Origin: Paenibacillaceae bacterium UBA6304
Lineage (GTDB): Bacteria; Bacillota; Bacilli; Paenibacillales; Paenibacillaceae
NCBI GenBank assembly: GCA_002439285.1
Contig: DJTQ01000167.1
Span: 1 to 20,529 of the forward strand
Length of the DNA: 20,529 nucleotides
Direction of reading: 5' to 3'
Shown: piece by piece, positions 13,279 through 20,529 of the stretch
How the letters are laid out: every line of letters begins with the position of its first letter
Numbering within the stretch: position 1 is the first letter of the stretch
The notes under the pieces: model-generated
Databases searched by the model: none
What the model saw: the letters and a program-made list of their open reading frames with translations, nothing else
What the model was told of the DNA's origin: nothing
Position numbers and translations under genes: made by a program

Positions 13279-14268
13279 TTAGAACAACACCTTGTATATT
13301 AACCCTGACAGCACGGCCACAATCGGAATCGTGATGACCCAAGCAATAACGATTCGTCCGGCCAGTGACCACTTCACGGCCGAGAACCGCTTCGCCGAAC
13401 CTACGCCGAGAATGGCTGAGGTGATGGCATGCGTCGTGCTGACCGGTAAATGAAGCAGGGTGGCGCCGAAAATAACTGTAGCACCGGTGATATCGGCGGC
13501 AAAGCCGTTAATCGGTTCAATTTTGAAAATTTTCGTACCCATCGTTTTGATGATTTTCCAACCACCAATCGAAGTGCCGAGCGCCATAGCCGTCGCTGCG
13601 GAAAGTTTGACCCACAGCGGAACTTCCATATGGTCTTGATATTTAGCCGTAACCAGCGCAAAGGTAATGATCCCCATTGCTTTCTGGGCATCGTTAGTCC
13701 CGTGGGTAAAGCTCTGGATCGCCGCCGTAATGATCTGCATCGTACGGAAGCCTTTATTAACCGTATGCGGACTTTTTTTGGCAAAGATCCATTTTAATAT
13801 CATCATAATAATGTAACCAATAGCAAAGGCGATGAACGGGGATAACACCAGTCCCTCGATAATCGTAATAAAACCGCTCATGTTCAGCTTCTCCGGTCCG
13901 GCACCGACATAAACGGCTCCAGCCAGTGCGCCGATCAGCGCATGGGACGAAGATGAAGGAATCCCGAACCACCAGGTGAGGAGGTTCCAAATAATCGCCG
14001 CGAGCAGCGTTGCAATCAATACCTCTAGCCCGTTGTCCAGTTTGGCGGGGTCCGCCACACTGCCGCCAATGGTCTTGGCAACGCCTGTAAATAAGATCGC
14101 CCCTAGGAAGTTCATGACAGCCGCCATCAAGATTGCGGTCCGCGGCTTCAAGGCCCGAGTAGAGACAGAAGTCGCGATCGCATTTGCCGTATCATGAAAT
14201 CCGTTGATGAAGTCAAAAGCGAGCGCCAGTATGATAACGATGAGAATTATTAGTAGACTCGTATCCAT
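13279..14268 (-). CDS. pit: PiT-family low-affinity inorganic phosphate transporter
   Basis: This 329-residue polytopic membrane protein imports phosphate, usually as a metal-phosphate complex with H+ or Na+. Both duplicated signatures are present: FINGFHDTANAIATS (about 20-34) and SFTHGTNDAQKAMGI in the middle, plus FGIPSSSSHALIGALAGA and LPVSTTHAITSAILGVG, the two paired P(S/V)S(S/T)(S/T)HA motifs. About ten membrane segments can be read. The ATG at 14268 has only a weak AAAAAAGAT before it. It follows the DUF47 gene after 96 bases that include a 12-bp palindrome AGACCATGGTCT (14282-14293); the DUF47-pit pair is a common operon. Confidence 0.96.
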   Translation of the reverse strand: MDTSLLIILIVIILALAFDFINGFHDTANAIATSVSTRALKPRTAILMAAVMNFLGAILFTGVAKTIGGSVADPAKLDNGLEVLIATLLAAIIWNLLTWWFGIPSSSSHALIGALAGAVYVGAGPEKLNMSGFITIIEGLVLSPFIAFAIGYIIMMILKWIFAKKSPHTVNKGFRTMQIITAAIQSFTHGTNDAQKAMGIITFALVTAKYQDHMEVPLWVKLSAATAMALGTSIGGWKIIKTMGTKIFKIEPINGFAADITGATVIFGATLLHLPVSTTHAITSAILGVGSAKRFSAVKWSLAGRIVIAWVITIPIVAVLSGLIYKVLF

Positions 14269-14364
14269 ATCTTTTTTGCACAGACCATGGTCTCTCTATA
14301 TATGTGAATCCGCGCAATCCCAACCTCCCGAAAATCGATTGTAAACCTATAAGTATGGCTTAAC

Positions 14365-14979
14365 TTATGAATTGCGCATGATAATGGATTCCAGCATATT
14401 CGCTACATGTTCGCACGCATCTGTCGTCGTTTCTAAACGCTCGTAGATTTCCTTCTTCTTGATCAGGACGATCGGATCCGTAACTTTTGCAAACAACTCG
14501 TTAATACAAATTCTCAGTAGCTCGTCACCTTGATTCTCCAGATCATTCAGACGAATCGTATACTCGCGAATGGCGAGCAATTTCTTCTGAGACAGCAAAT
14601 GAATCGCTTTTTGAATTTCGTAAGCAGAATTACGCAAAATTTCCGCAAAGCGGATAATATGCTCGTCCGGCTCACTGAGATGATACATATAAAAACGGGA
14701 TGTCGTCGCTTCCAAACCGTCGATGACATCGTCTAGCGTTGTCGTGAGGTTCATGATGTCATCTCGTTCGATGGGAGTAATAAACGTCTTGTTCAATTCG
14801 ACGATAATGGTGTGTGTGTATTCGTCGCATTGAGACTCAAATTCCTTCATTTTCTTGGCAAATTGAGCCACATCTTTAAATTCTGTTACCTGCTGGGCGA
14901 AATAATCTGCTGAATGCACAATTGTATCGGCCATGTTCTCTAAAGTTTGGAAAAAGATGTCCTTTTTCTTCACTCGCAT
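14365..14979 (-). CDS. DUF47 (PhoU-like, Pit accessory) protein
   Basis: This 204-residue all-helical protein of the DUF47/YkaA family is related to PhoU and normally sits upstream of pit. Conserved pieces are FFQTLENMADTIVHSADYF, CDEYTHTIIVELNKTFITPI followed by ERDDIM, and LDDVIDGLEATTSRFYMY, ending in TTDACEHVANMLESIIMRNS. The Glu/Asp-rich E-xx-D pattern suggests metal binding. It is thought to control the transporter next to it; the mechanism is not fixed. AAAAGGGGA lies about eight bases before the ATG. Confidence 0.93.
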   Translation of the reverse strand: MRVKKKDIFFQTLENMADTIVHSADYFAQQVTEFKDVAQFAKKMKEFESQCDEYTHTIIVELNKTFITPIERDDIMNLTTTLDDVIDGLEATTSRFYMYHLSEPDEHIIRFAEILRNSAYEIQKAIHLLSQKKLLAIREYTIRLNDLENQGDELLRICINELFAKVTDPIVLIKKKEIYERLETTTDACEHVANMLESIIMRNS

Positions 14980-15000
14980 CTCGGTTCCCCTTTTCTCTAC

Positions 15001-15015
15001 GTGTAATTTTTACAC
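15001..15015 (-). promoter_or_regulatory. Small palindrome in the DUF47-pit leader
   Basis: GTGTAA-TTT-TTACAC is a perfect 6-bp inverted repeat 22 bases before the DUF47 start. It could be an operator or a leader hairpin. Confidence 0.35.
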
Positions 15016-15175
15016 TCCTAACTCCTGTAACACACCTGAATATCTTAACACAACTCATTAGTCTATTGGAAATAATGTCGCAAACATTTCATGTTCATTT
15101 GCTTATATTTACCCTAACTTTCCCATTCTTATCCTTGATTCTCCACAAACCTACATCAATTTCAGTCATTGACTG

Positions 15176-16255
15176 CTATTCTACCTTCACATGGCTGTCA
15201 AAATCCGGATGATTCGGTACAACATTAAAGTAAGTAGTCCCTGGAACGAAAGGAATCTCGACATTATCCTTCACGAAGCGAATGACGTCGTCCGGGCGAT
15301 GGATCCATTGACCGCGGATGAGCTTTCCCTCTTGAAATAACAGGGCTTCCCCCCCAAGGTTGAGGTCCACAGCCAAACGGCCTATGTCATCAAGCACCTT
15401 ATGCTCTGCGCCCAACACAACAACATTAGCCGCGGTCAAGGTCTCTCCCGTGTCGAGATCGGTATGCGTGCTTCCGTTGATAAGCCTCTTATATAGTTGG
15501 CTCGCCGGATCGTATTCGTAAGTTACTTTGTAGTTGTCCAACTGGAATTTGATCTCCACTGAATTGGCTGGTTCCCCTTCAATCGAATCATCCTCCCCCC
15601 GGAAGGTATAAGCCGGAACCTCCAGATCTTCGATTGCATACCCCCGTTTGTCCGCGCCTTCTAGCAGCTTCTCTACATTGGAGTATAAGTTATGCGGGGC
15701 TTTCCGCGATTTGTCCCGCCAGAAGTAAGATCCCGCATTCGTGATCTCGTCCAAATCTTCCTTATGCTGGCGCTGAAGAACGGCATAGGCATCATTGCTC
15801 GCTCCGGCGTGTACCAAGACCCCGTGATAGCTCTCGCCAAGTTCGATCATATAGGGACGGATACTGCGGATAGGTCCAATTTTGGTCTCTTCGGCATGGC
15901 TATGAAAAATCGATACCAGCCGGGTTACTCCACCCTCCGCCAACACTTCATATACGATATCGGCGCCCTTCAGGCCCGATTGAGGTCTTGCGGCTGGAGC
16001 ATTGTTCACCATGACGGCCAGCGGGCGCCGGGTCAGAGGTTCCTCAAGCGGCATCCCCGTTAGCGGAGCCGTAAACGCGGAACCCCTGGTTTCCACGGGC
16101 TCGCCGGGCGAATCATTATTTTCACTGGCATCCGGGACCGAAGGCTCGTCCACCGGAGAGGAGACTCCTTGATTCTGACCGCAACCCGAAAGAAACAACA
16201 GACCTGCCATCAACAGCAGACACAAAAACCTGATTTTCATGATGGATAATTTCAT
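15176..16255 (-). CDS. yerB: YerB-like lipoprotein, DUF3048 family
   Basis: This 359-residue lipoprotein has a signal peptide MKLSIMKIRFLCLLLMAGLL with lipobox FLSGC and lipidated C25, followed by a Ser/Glu/Pro-rich linker (about 28-56). The DUF3048 part reads PLTGMPLEEPLTRRPLAVMV, NNAPAARPQSGL, ADIVYEVLAEGGVTRLVSIF and IGPIRSIRPYMIELGESYHG, and a second domain ends with DVIRFVKDNVEIPFVPG and TYFNVVP. The function is unknown; B. subtilis YerB is the homologue. GGAGG is four bases before the ATG. TATAAT on the minus strand (16286-16291) is a possible -10. In B. subtilis yerB is beside yerC; here about 5 kb of other genes lie between them. Confidence 0.9.
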   Translation of the reverse strand: MKLSIMKIRFLCLLLMAGLLFLSGCGQNQGVSSPVDEPSVPDASENNDSPGEPVETRGSAFTAPLTGMPLEEPLTRRPLAVMVNNAPAARPQSGLKGADIVYEVLAEGGVTRLVSIFHSHAEETKIGPIRSIRPYMIELGESYHGVLVHAGASNDAYAVLQRQHKEDLDEITNAGSYFWRDKSRKAPHNLYSNVEKLLEGADKRGYAIEDLEVPAYTFRGEDDSIEGEPANSVEIKFQLDNYKVTYEYDPASQLYKRLINGSTHTDLDTGETLTAANVVVLGAEHKVLDDIGRLAVDLNLGGEALLFQEGKLIRGQWIHRPDDVIRFVKDNVEIPFVPGTTYFNVVPNHPDFDSHVKVE

Positions 16256-16420
16256 AATTCCTCCATATGACTATGTATTACATCCATTATACGTCGAATA
16301 AAGCTGCCCCGAAAAGCAATAATTGTAATTAAAAAACAAGAAATGTCGAGCAATTATTTAAAATTTTAATTATAGTGTAGTTATGATAAAAAAACTTATT
16401 TCATAGTGGGAGGAATGCCG

Positions 16421-16936
16421 ATGTTTATCCATTGGTTAAGGAACAATTTGATCGCCTCATGGCTTCTCGCCGTGATCCGGATCTATGTGGGATTTCAGTG
16501 GTTGACTTCAGGCTGGGGTAAACTTACTGAAGGTTTCGACGCCAAGGGTTTTCTGACTGGAGCGATCGAAAAGAGCGGTGGCGAACATCCTGCCGTCCAG
16601 GGCTGGTGGGCGTCGTTTCTTGAACATTTTGCCCTGCCAGGCGTAGGATTGTTTAATGTACTGGTGCCCGTAGGCGAAGTATTGGTCGGGCTTGGCTTAA
16701 TTTTAGGCCTATTCACCTGGGTGGCAGCCTTGTTCGGCATGATTATGAACTTCGCCTTCCTGTTCTCGGGAACGGTCAGTACAAATCCGCAACTGCTTTT
16801 GCTGGAAATCTTTATCGTCGTGGCAGGGGCAAATGCCGGTCGGATCGGACTCGATTATTTTGTGCTTCCATATATCCGGAGAAGGTTTGGCCGTAGACAC
16901 ATCAACAGCACTTTCCCCGGAAACGCAATCCGGTAA
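16421..16936 (+). CDS. DoxX-family membrane protein
   Basis: This 171-residue protein has four membrane segments. RNNLIASWLLAVIRIYVGFQ, WLTSGWGKL, GVGLFNVLVPVGEVLVGLGL followed by ILG, and PQLLLLEIFIVVAGANAGRI followed by GLDYF match the DoxX family of small membrane proteins, some linked to thiosulfate or quinone oxidation and redox stress; no substrate can be given. The start is set by GGGAGGA at 16408-16414: the ATG at 16415 abuts it, the ATG at 16421 has ideal spacing, so I chose 16421. It is convergent with the dioxygenase through a shared palindrome. Confidence 0.9.
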   Translation: MFIHWLRNNLIASWLLAVIRIYVGFQWLTSGWGKLTEGFDAKGFLTGAIEKSGGEHPAVQGWWASFLEHFALPGVGLFNVLVPVGEVLVGLGLILGLFTWVAALFGMIMNFAFLFSGTVSTNPQLLLLEIFIVVAGANAGRIGLDYFVLPYIRRRFGRRHINSTFPGNAIR

Positions 16937-16960
16937 TTAAAGGGTCGATCGACCCTTTAA
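16937..16960. terminator. Perfect 24-bp palindrome shared by doxX and the dioxygenase
   Basis: Arms TTAAAGGGTC and GACCCTTTAA flank a GATC centre. It starts directly after the doxX stop and contains the dioxygenase stop (16957-16959). It has few T residues after it, so it may be a compact bidirectional terminator. Confidence 0.65.
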
Positions 16961-17748
16961 TCCAGTCCCCCGAACCTCCAGCAGTTCAAACTCAAACTCC
17001 CGTACTCGTAATCCTGATACAGCTTGCGGGCTTTGCGGTCATTGTCCGCAGCTCCCATAGCATAGAGGAGCGGTGCGAAATGTTCGGTAGCATAAGAAGG
17101 TACGGCTTCTCTTACATGAGGAGCCTTCTTCTCATATTCGAACAAAGTACGGAGATTCCAATGATTCAGTTGTTCCCCGATCCACTCATCAAAAAGAACG
17201 GCCCATGAAGCTTGATTCGTTCCATCGCGGCCGATCAGACGTAAATTGTGAACAAGCCCGCCGCTACCGATGATGAGTACATCTTCATCGCGCAGCTTGG
17301 CGAGCATTTTGCCGATCGCATATTGTTCGGACGGTGTACGTTTCGAATCTACGGAGAGTTCCACTACAGGTATATCTGCATCGGGAAACATAGCGCGCAG
17401 GATGACCCATGCTCCATGGTCCAGACCTCTCCCCGAGACCGCCTCGAACGGAAGATTATGTGCGCTAAACAGTGAACCGATTTGCCTGCTAAGATCCGGG
17501 TCTCCGGGCGCTGGATAACGAATCCCATACATTTCATCCGGAAAACCGTAAAAGTCGTGAACCGTATGGAGTCTTTCGTCTTCTGTCAGAAGCTGGGCGG
17601 AGGAATCCCAATGCGCCGAGAAAATAATGACCGCCCGCGGGCGCTTCAGCGTCTCCTGTCCCAACTGCCGAAGAAAATGATTGTAATCGTGATTCTCGAT
17701 AGCCAGGGTCGGGGACCCATGGGCTATAAACAGTGCAGGCTGAGCCAT
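16957..17748 (-). CDS. DODA/YgiD-type extradiol ring-cleavage dioxygenase
   Basis: This 263-residue cytosolic class III extradiol dioxygenase (LigB superfamily) is close to E. coli YgiD. Conserved pieces with metal or acid-base histidines are FIAHGSPTLAIEN (H10), IIFSAHWDSSAQ, TVHDFYGFPDEMY, GLDHGAWVILRAMFPDADIP and SGGLVHNLRL. YATEHFAPLLYAMGAAD is the usual late block. The family opens catechol-type rings; the true substrate here is unknown. GGGAGG is seven bases before the ATG. The gene is monocistronic and convergent with doxX. Confidence 0.93.
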   Translation of the reverse strand: MAQPALFIAHGSPTLAIENHDYNHFLRQLGQETLKRPRAVIIFSAHWDSSAQLLTEDERLHTVHDFYGFPDEMYGIRYPAPGDPDLSRQIGSLFSAHNLPFEAVSGRGLDHGAWVILRAMFPDADIPVVELSVDSKRTPSEQYAIGKMLAKLRDEDVLIIGSGGLVHNLRLIGRDGTNQASWAVLFDEWIGEQLNHWNLRTLFEYEKKAPHVREAVPSYATEHFAPLLYAMGAADNDRKARKLYQDYEYGSLSLNCWRFGGLD

Positions 17749-17859
17749 ATATCCGGCCTCCCGTCAAAGCATATGGTATACTTCCATTTTATCCCGAAAG
17801 GAAGTCATTTACCACTTTCACGAAAAAAGCCATTTATCTTTTTTATCGCAAACAACCAC

Positions 17860-18687
17860 TTAGATCATCCAATGCTGCCAATCGCTATGCGCGGCCTCCA
17901 ACCCTCCGAGCCATTCCCGTGTTTTGCGAAGCAGCTGTTCTCGGGTATCGCCGGTAGAATACGTATGATCCGCCTGAAAAATAATCTCTTTATCGCAGCG
18001 CCCTTCCTGGCGCATCCAGAATACCTTCTGATACAGGAACGCATAATCGGCAGGGATTGCATCATCGGATGTGCCGTGGATGACCAACACGTCTCCGGTA
18101 AATTTGACCGCTTCCTGAAACGGCTGATACGTGCCGAGCGATTCAAAAAACACAGGGGTCAGGCCATATCCCAAATAATCGGCAGATCCATGCTGGATAG
18201 CCCCATCATACACCTTGCGGCCGGTGATTTTTACGATATCGCTGAACGGATATCCGACTGCGGACCAGAGGATCAGATTCTTGACCCGGCGGTCCCGAGC
18301 TGCCGTAAGCAACGCCATCGCCCCGCCAAGGCTATGGCCGATCAGAGTTACCCGGGTAGGATCAATATCGCCTATCCCGAGTGCGTAATCCAGTACGGTG
18401 CGAGTCTGGGCGATCATCGAGTCGACCCCTTCCCGTCCGTATTCACCGCTGCTCTCCCCGCATCCGATGTAATCAAATCGGACAACGAGATAGCCCTCGC
18501 TCGCGAGATCCCGCGCCGTCTTCACGAACAGCCGGTCCACACCGATCCGGCTTCCGACAAAACCGTGGCAGATAACAACGAGCGGGACGCGTTCCTTGCA
18601 CCGTCCTGTATTCTTTTGCGGAGCCGCATAATGAATGCTCGCTGCAATCTGCTCTTCACCCTGGTGAATGGTAATTTGTCGTTCCAT
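17860..18687 (-). CDS. Alpha/beta hydrolase
   Basis: This 275-residue alpha/beta hydrolase has the full catalytic set: oxyanion region HGFVGSRIG, nucleophile Ser in GHSLGGAMAL, Asp in IHGTSDDAIPADYAF, and His in ADHTYSTGDTRE. YLVVRFDYIGCGESSGEYG is the strand before the cap. It resembles S9-like or BD-FAE-type esterases and peptidases; substrate unknown. The ATG at 18687 (MERQITIHQ) has AGGGGGA eight bases upstream; a TTG at 18708 in the same frame has no such support. No signal peptide is seen. Confidence 0.92.
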   Translation of the reverse strand: MERQITIHQGEEQIAASIHYAAPQKNTGRCKERVPLVVICHGFVGSRIGVDRLFVKTARDLASEGYLVVRFDYIGCGESSGEYGREGVDSMIAQTRTVLDYALGIGDIDPTRVTLIGHSLGGAMALLTAARDRRVKNLILWSAVGYPFSDIVKITGRKVYDGAIQHGSADYLGYGLTPVFFESLGTYQPFQEAVKFTGDVLVIHGTSDDAIPADYAFLYQKVFWMRQEGRCDKEIIFQADHTYSTGDTREQLLRKTREWLGGLEAAHSDWQHWMI

Positions 18688-18794
18688 ATCCAGTCCCCCT
18701 GCCAACAATGCTTTTTATATTAATCCGATAAGTTTAATAAGAATTATATTAATCTCATCTTAGCATCGTGGTCTAGAAGGTGTCAATCCTCTCC

Positions 18795-18980
18795 TCACTC
18801 ATAGGATTGATTAAAATACATCCGGGTTTGTTCCGTTCCCTCCCATTGATTCATAAAGAGGTTGCCCTCTCCGCTGGCGGAGTCCACGGCTTCTTCTTCG
18901 CTCACCACTTCCTCCAAGCTCCCCCGGGAATGACTGTTCAATAAATAACGACGGGTCAGTTCCGACTCATACTTGTCCAT
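18795..18980 (-). CDS. Small acidic hypothetical protein, 61 residues
   Basis: The protein begins MDKYESELTRRYLLNSHSRG and continues SLEEVVSEEEAVDS; it is strongly acidic in its middle part. AGGAGG lies ten bases before the ATG, which is the main reason to believe in it. I do not recognise a family. It lies between the hydrolase and the DUF1129 gene, in its own short transcription unit. Confidence 0.6.
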   Translation of the reverse strand: MDKYESELTRRYLLNSHSRGSLEEVVSEEEAVDSASGEGNLFMNQWEGTEQTRMYFNQSYE

Positions 18981-19128
18981 GACTCCATTACCTCCTGATT
19001 CTTTTGCTGTAGTTTCGGCTGTCGGGGGCTTTTTATTCTCTGTTCAAAAAATAGACACATCCGCTTCTGATTCTCCGGTCTTACAGCTAACGTTAGAGAC
19101 GGTCGAGAATGGCCATTTCCGTAGGCCC

Positions 19129-19158
19129 TTGCGAAAGTGACAAAATTTGCAGTATACT
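19129..19158 (+). promoter_or_regulatory. Sigma-A-like promoter of the DUF1129 gene
   Basis: TTGCGA (19129-19134), an 18-base spacer and TATACT (19153-19158) precede the DUF1129 gene by about 80 bases. Confidence 0.5.
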
Positions 19159-19236
19159 ACTGGAGAAAATCGGAAATTTAAAAGCAATATGGGGGAATCG
19201 ATCAGGATTTGCACAGCTTGGGAGGAGAGGAAATCA

Positions 19237-19935
19237 TTGTACATTCATGAGATGATTCATGAAACTAAAACTTTAAGACAGCAAATGAACCCGGCTAATG
19301 AAGCCTATTTCGGGGAAATGGTCATGTACATCCGATCCGGTTCGAGTTCATTGACGGAGGCAAAGGGAGAAGAAGTACTGCTGGGGTTGGCCAGACAAAT
19401 CATCAAGAATCAGGATAAAGGCATTACCGCCCCGGAGCTTTTCGGACCGGATGCAGCCGCATACTGCGAGAAGCTTGTCGACGATGTGAACATGCGTAAA
19501 CCGCGCAGTACCAAAGATAAAATCAAATATTACACGATGATCCCTTGGGTTGCTCTAACCTGGGTCTTCTTCATCTACATGATTACCGGCTTTTTCAGCA
19601 AATGGTTTGGAGGGGAACTGGAATATACCTTGATCAGCAGCGCTTCCCTCCTTCTTATTGCAGCGCTTTCCATCGTTTTGATTGAACTGGTTACCCGGTT
19701 TCTGGGTCCCGGCACGAGAAAGAATGAGCCCGAGCCAACCAGTTCTTCACCGCGAAAATTTGATCCGAAGACGTTCGCGACTTATATCGCGCTTGCCGTC
19801 GGCCTTGTGGCCGTAGGAATGCTGTTGGGGCGAATCATGCCCTCGTTTACCGTATCGCCATGGGACAGTCTGATCATATTTGTAGTCGGTCTCGCCGGGC
19901 AGATATTCATTTTCGGACGTCGGACCAAATCTTAA
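19237..19935 (+). CDS. DUF1129-family membrane protein
   Basis: This 232-residue protein has a soluble N-terminal part with ANEAYFGEMVMYIRS, VLLGLARQIIKNQDKGITAP and ELFGPDAAAYCEKLV, the DUF1129 pattern. Four membrane segments follow (WVALTWVFFIYMITGFF; LISSASLLLIAALSIVLIEL; TYIALAVGLVAVGMLLG; LIIFVVGLAGQIFIFG). The start is set by GGAGGAGAGG: TTG at 19237 stands seven bases after it, whereas the ATG at 19252 is 21 bases away. The frame is open to 19147 but the upstream ATG lies inside the promoter. Function unknown. Confidence 0.82.
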   Translation: MYIHEMIHETKTLRQQMNPANEAYFGEMVMYIRSGSSSLTEAKGEEVLLGLARQIIKNQDKGITAPELFGPDAAAYCEKLVDDVNMRKPRSTKDKIKYYTMIPWVALTWVFFIYMITGFFSKWFGGELEYTLISSASLLLIAALSIVLIELVTRFLGPGTRKNEPEPTSSSPRKFDPKTFATYIALAVGLVAVGMLLGRIMPSFTVSPWDSLIIFVVGLAGQIFIFGRRTKS

Positions 19936-19943
19936 AGAACTAA

Positions 19944-19997
19944 AGACCGGACCGAAGGACATGATTCATACCCATGTCCCGGGCCGGCCTTTTTCTT
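19944..19997 (+). terminator. Terminator of the DUF1129 gene
   Basis: The inner stem GGACATG/CATGTCC is extended by AGACCGG-type bases pairing with CCGGCCT, and is followed by TTTTTCTT. It lies between convergent genes. Confidence 0.75.
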
Positions 19998-20008
19998 ATT
20001 ATGCGATT

Positions 20009-20529
20009 TTATATTTCCATTTTCCGGTTCACTAAATACGTAATCAGCCAAACCATCAGCGCAATGACTGCGGCTTCAAATATTAGAGCTCCCCAGTGTA
20101 AACCCAACAGATTCTCCGATGCAACCTCTGCGCTTATTCCGTTCGTTTCGGTTTCAGCACGGAAAATGCCTATCGAAAGGACCCCATACTCGGCACCGAA
20201 CAACCGGGTCTCGATCACGCTGACCACGTTTTGAATGACGAAGAAAAACAGGATCCCGATCCAGGTCCCAGCCTTTCCTCGAATACTTACTGCGGCGCCG
20301 AGGGCGATAGCCAGAAAAATCGTTATGATAAAGAAGCTATACTGCCAAATCCCTAGAAGGCAAATAATGAGGATTTCTTTTATCATGGCTCCGTCTAATC
20401 CGGCAAATCCGGGGATTGATGTAACATTCAAGTAAACAAATCCGTGCACCGCCATGAGTGCCAATACGCTAAGGAGAAAAAGCCAGCTAAGCAAAAGTGA
20501 GGACAAGACCGACCAAACCGGATGCACCG
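20009..20529 (-). CDS. C-terminal part of a membrane permease (ABC-2-like), start beyond right edge
   Basis: The 172 residues visible form several membrane segments (SSLLLSWLFLLSVLALMAVH; IKEILIICLLGIWQYSFFII; WIGILFFFVIQNVVSVI; IFEAAVIALMVWLITYLV). The layout, with LAIALGAAVSIRGKAGT between segments, resembles the second half of an ABC-2 transporter permease, but no ATPase gene is seen and the call is tentative. A GTG at 20527 opens the frame within the window, but it is open to the edge and the real start is probably outside. Confidence 0.6.
   Translation of the reverse strand, partial: VHPVWSVLSSLLLSWLFLLSVLALMAVHGFVYLNVTSIPGFAGLDGAMIKEILIICLLGIWQYSFFIITIFLAIALGAAVSIRGKAGTWIGILFFFVIQNVVSVIETRLFGAEYGVLSIGIFRAETETNGISAEVASENLLGLHWGALIFEAAVIALMVWLITYLVNRKMEI

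Noticed and set aside
15009..15050. PhoP boxes upstream of DUF47-pit
   Set aside because: TTTACA, GTAACA and TTAACA occur with an 18-base period, not the 11-base period of Pho boxes.
17482..18723. 413-codon + strand frame
   Set aside because: It spans the reverse strand of the dioxygenase and the alpha/beta hydrolase, both well supported.

Overview
The window looks like a chromosomal segment of a Paenibacillus-like Firmicute. I infer this from strong AGGAGG-type ribosome binding sites, several GTG and TTG starts, and a set of genes also found around the Bacillus subtilis yer/yef loci (rlmCD, dgkB, yerC and yerB homologues). It has two unlike parts.

Left part, about 1-5600: an AT-richer, mobile, defence-type region. 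From the left edge it holds the N-terminal 447 codons of a type I restriction subunit HsdR (minus strand, intact as far as visible). Next comes a closely spaced minus-strand three-gene cassette, transcribed tcmP, then a DUF5131 (Gp37/Gp68) gene, then a TIR-domain gene, ending in a rho-independent terminator. Upstream of the cassette is about 1 kb of scar: an imperfect inverted repeat, small uncertain ORFs, a decayed IS1182-family transposase tail with its terminal repeat, and a 3' fragment of a tRNA or tmRNA gene that looks like an attachment-site remnant. The three-gene cassette is the best candidate for an incompletely described system: a presumed cysteine-cluster enzyme and its methyltransferase-like partner, coupled to a TIR protein with an unrecognised N-terminal domain.

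Right part, about 5650-20529: core-type genes. On the minus strand are rlmCD (with an unusual repetitive N-terminal extension), dgkB, a double-domain CbiX-like protein and the TrpR-family regulator yerC. Between dgkB and rlmCD lies a 580-bp gap with a nested inverted repeat and a 26-bp tandem repeat. Divergent from yerC is a small VrrA/YqfQ-like basic protein, convergent with a CorA Mg2+ transporter. Then follow a secreted beta-propeller-like protein (+), a phosphate transport pair (DUF47 then PiT, minus), a YerB-like DUF3048 lipoprotein (minus), a DoxX membrane protein (+), a DODA/YgiD-type dioxygenase (minus), an alpha/beta hydrolase (minus), a 61-residue acidic protein (minus), a DUF1129 membrane protein (+) and the 3' part of a membrane permease (minus) running off the right edge.

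Several convergent gene pairs share compact terminator palindromes that contain one or both stop codons. All assignments come from reading motifs in translated sequence; no database search was run.
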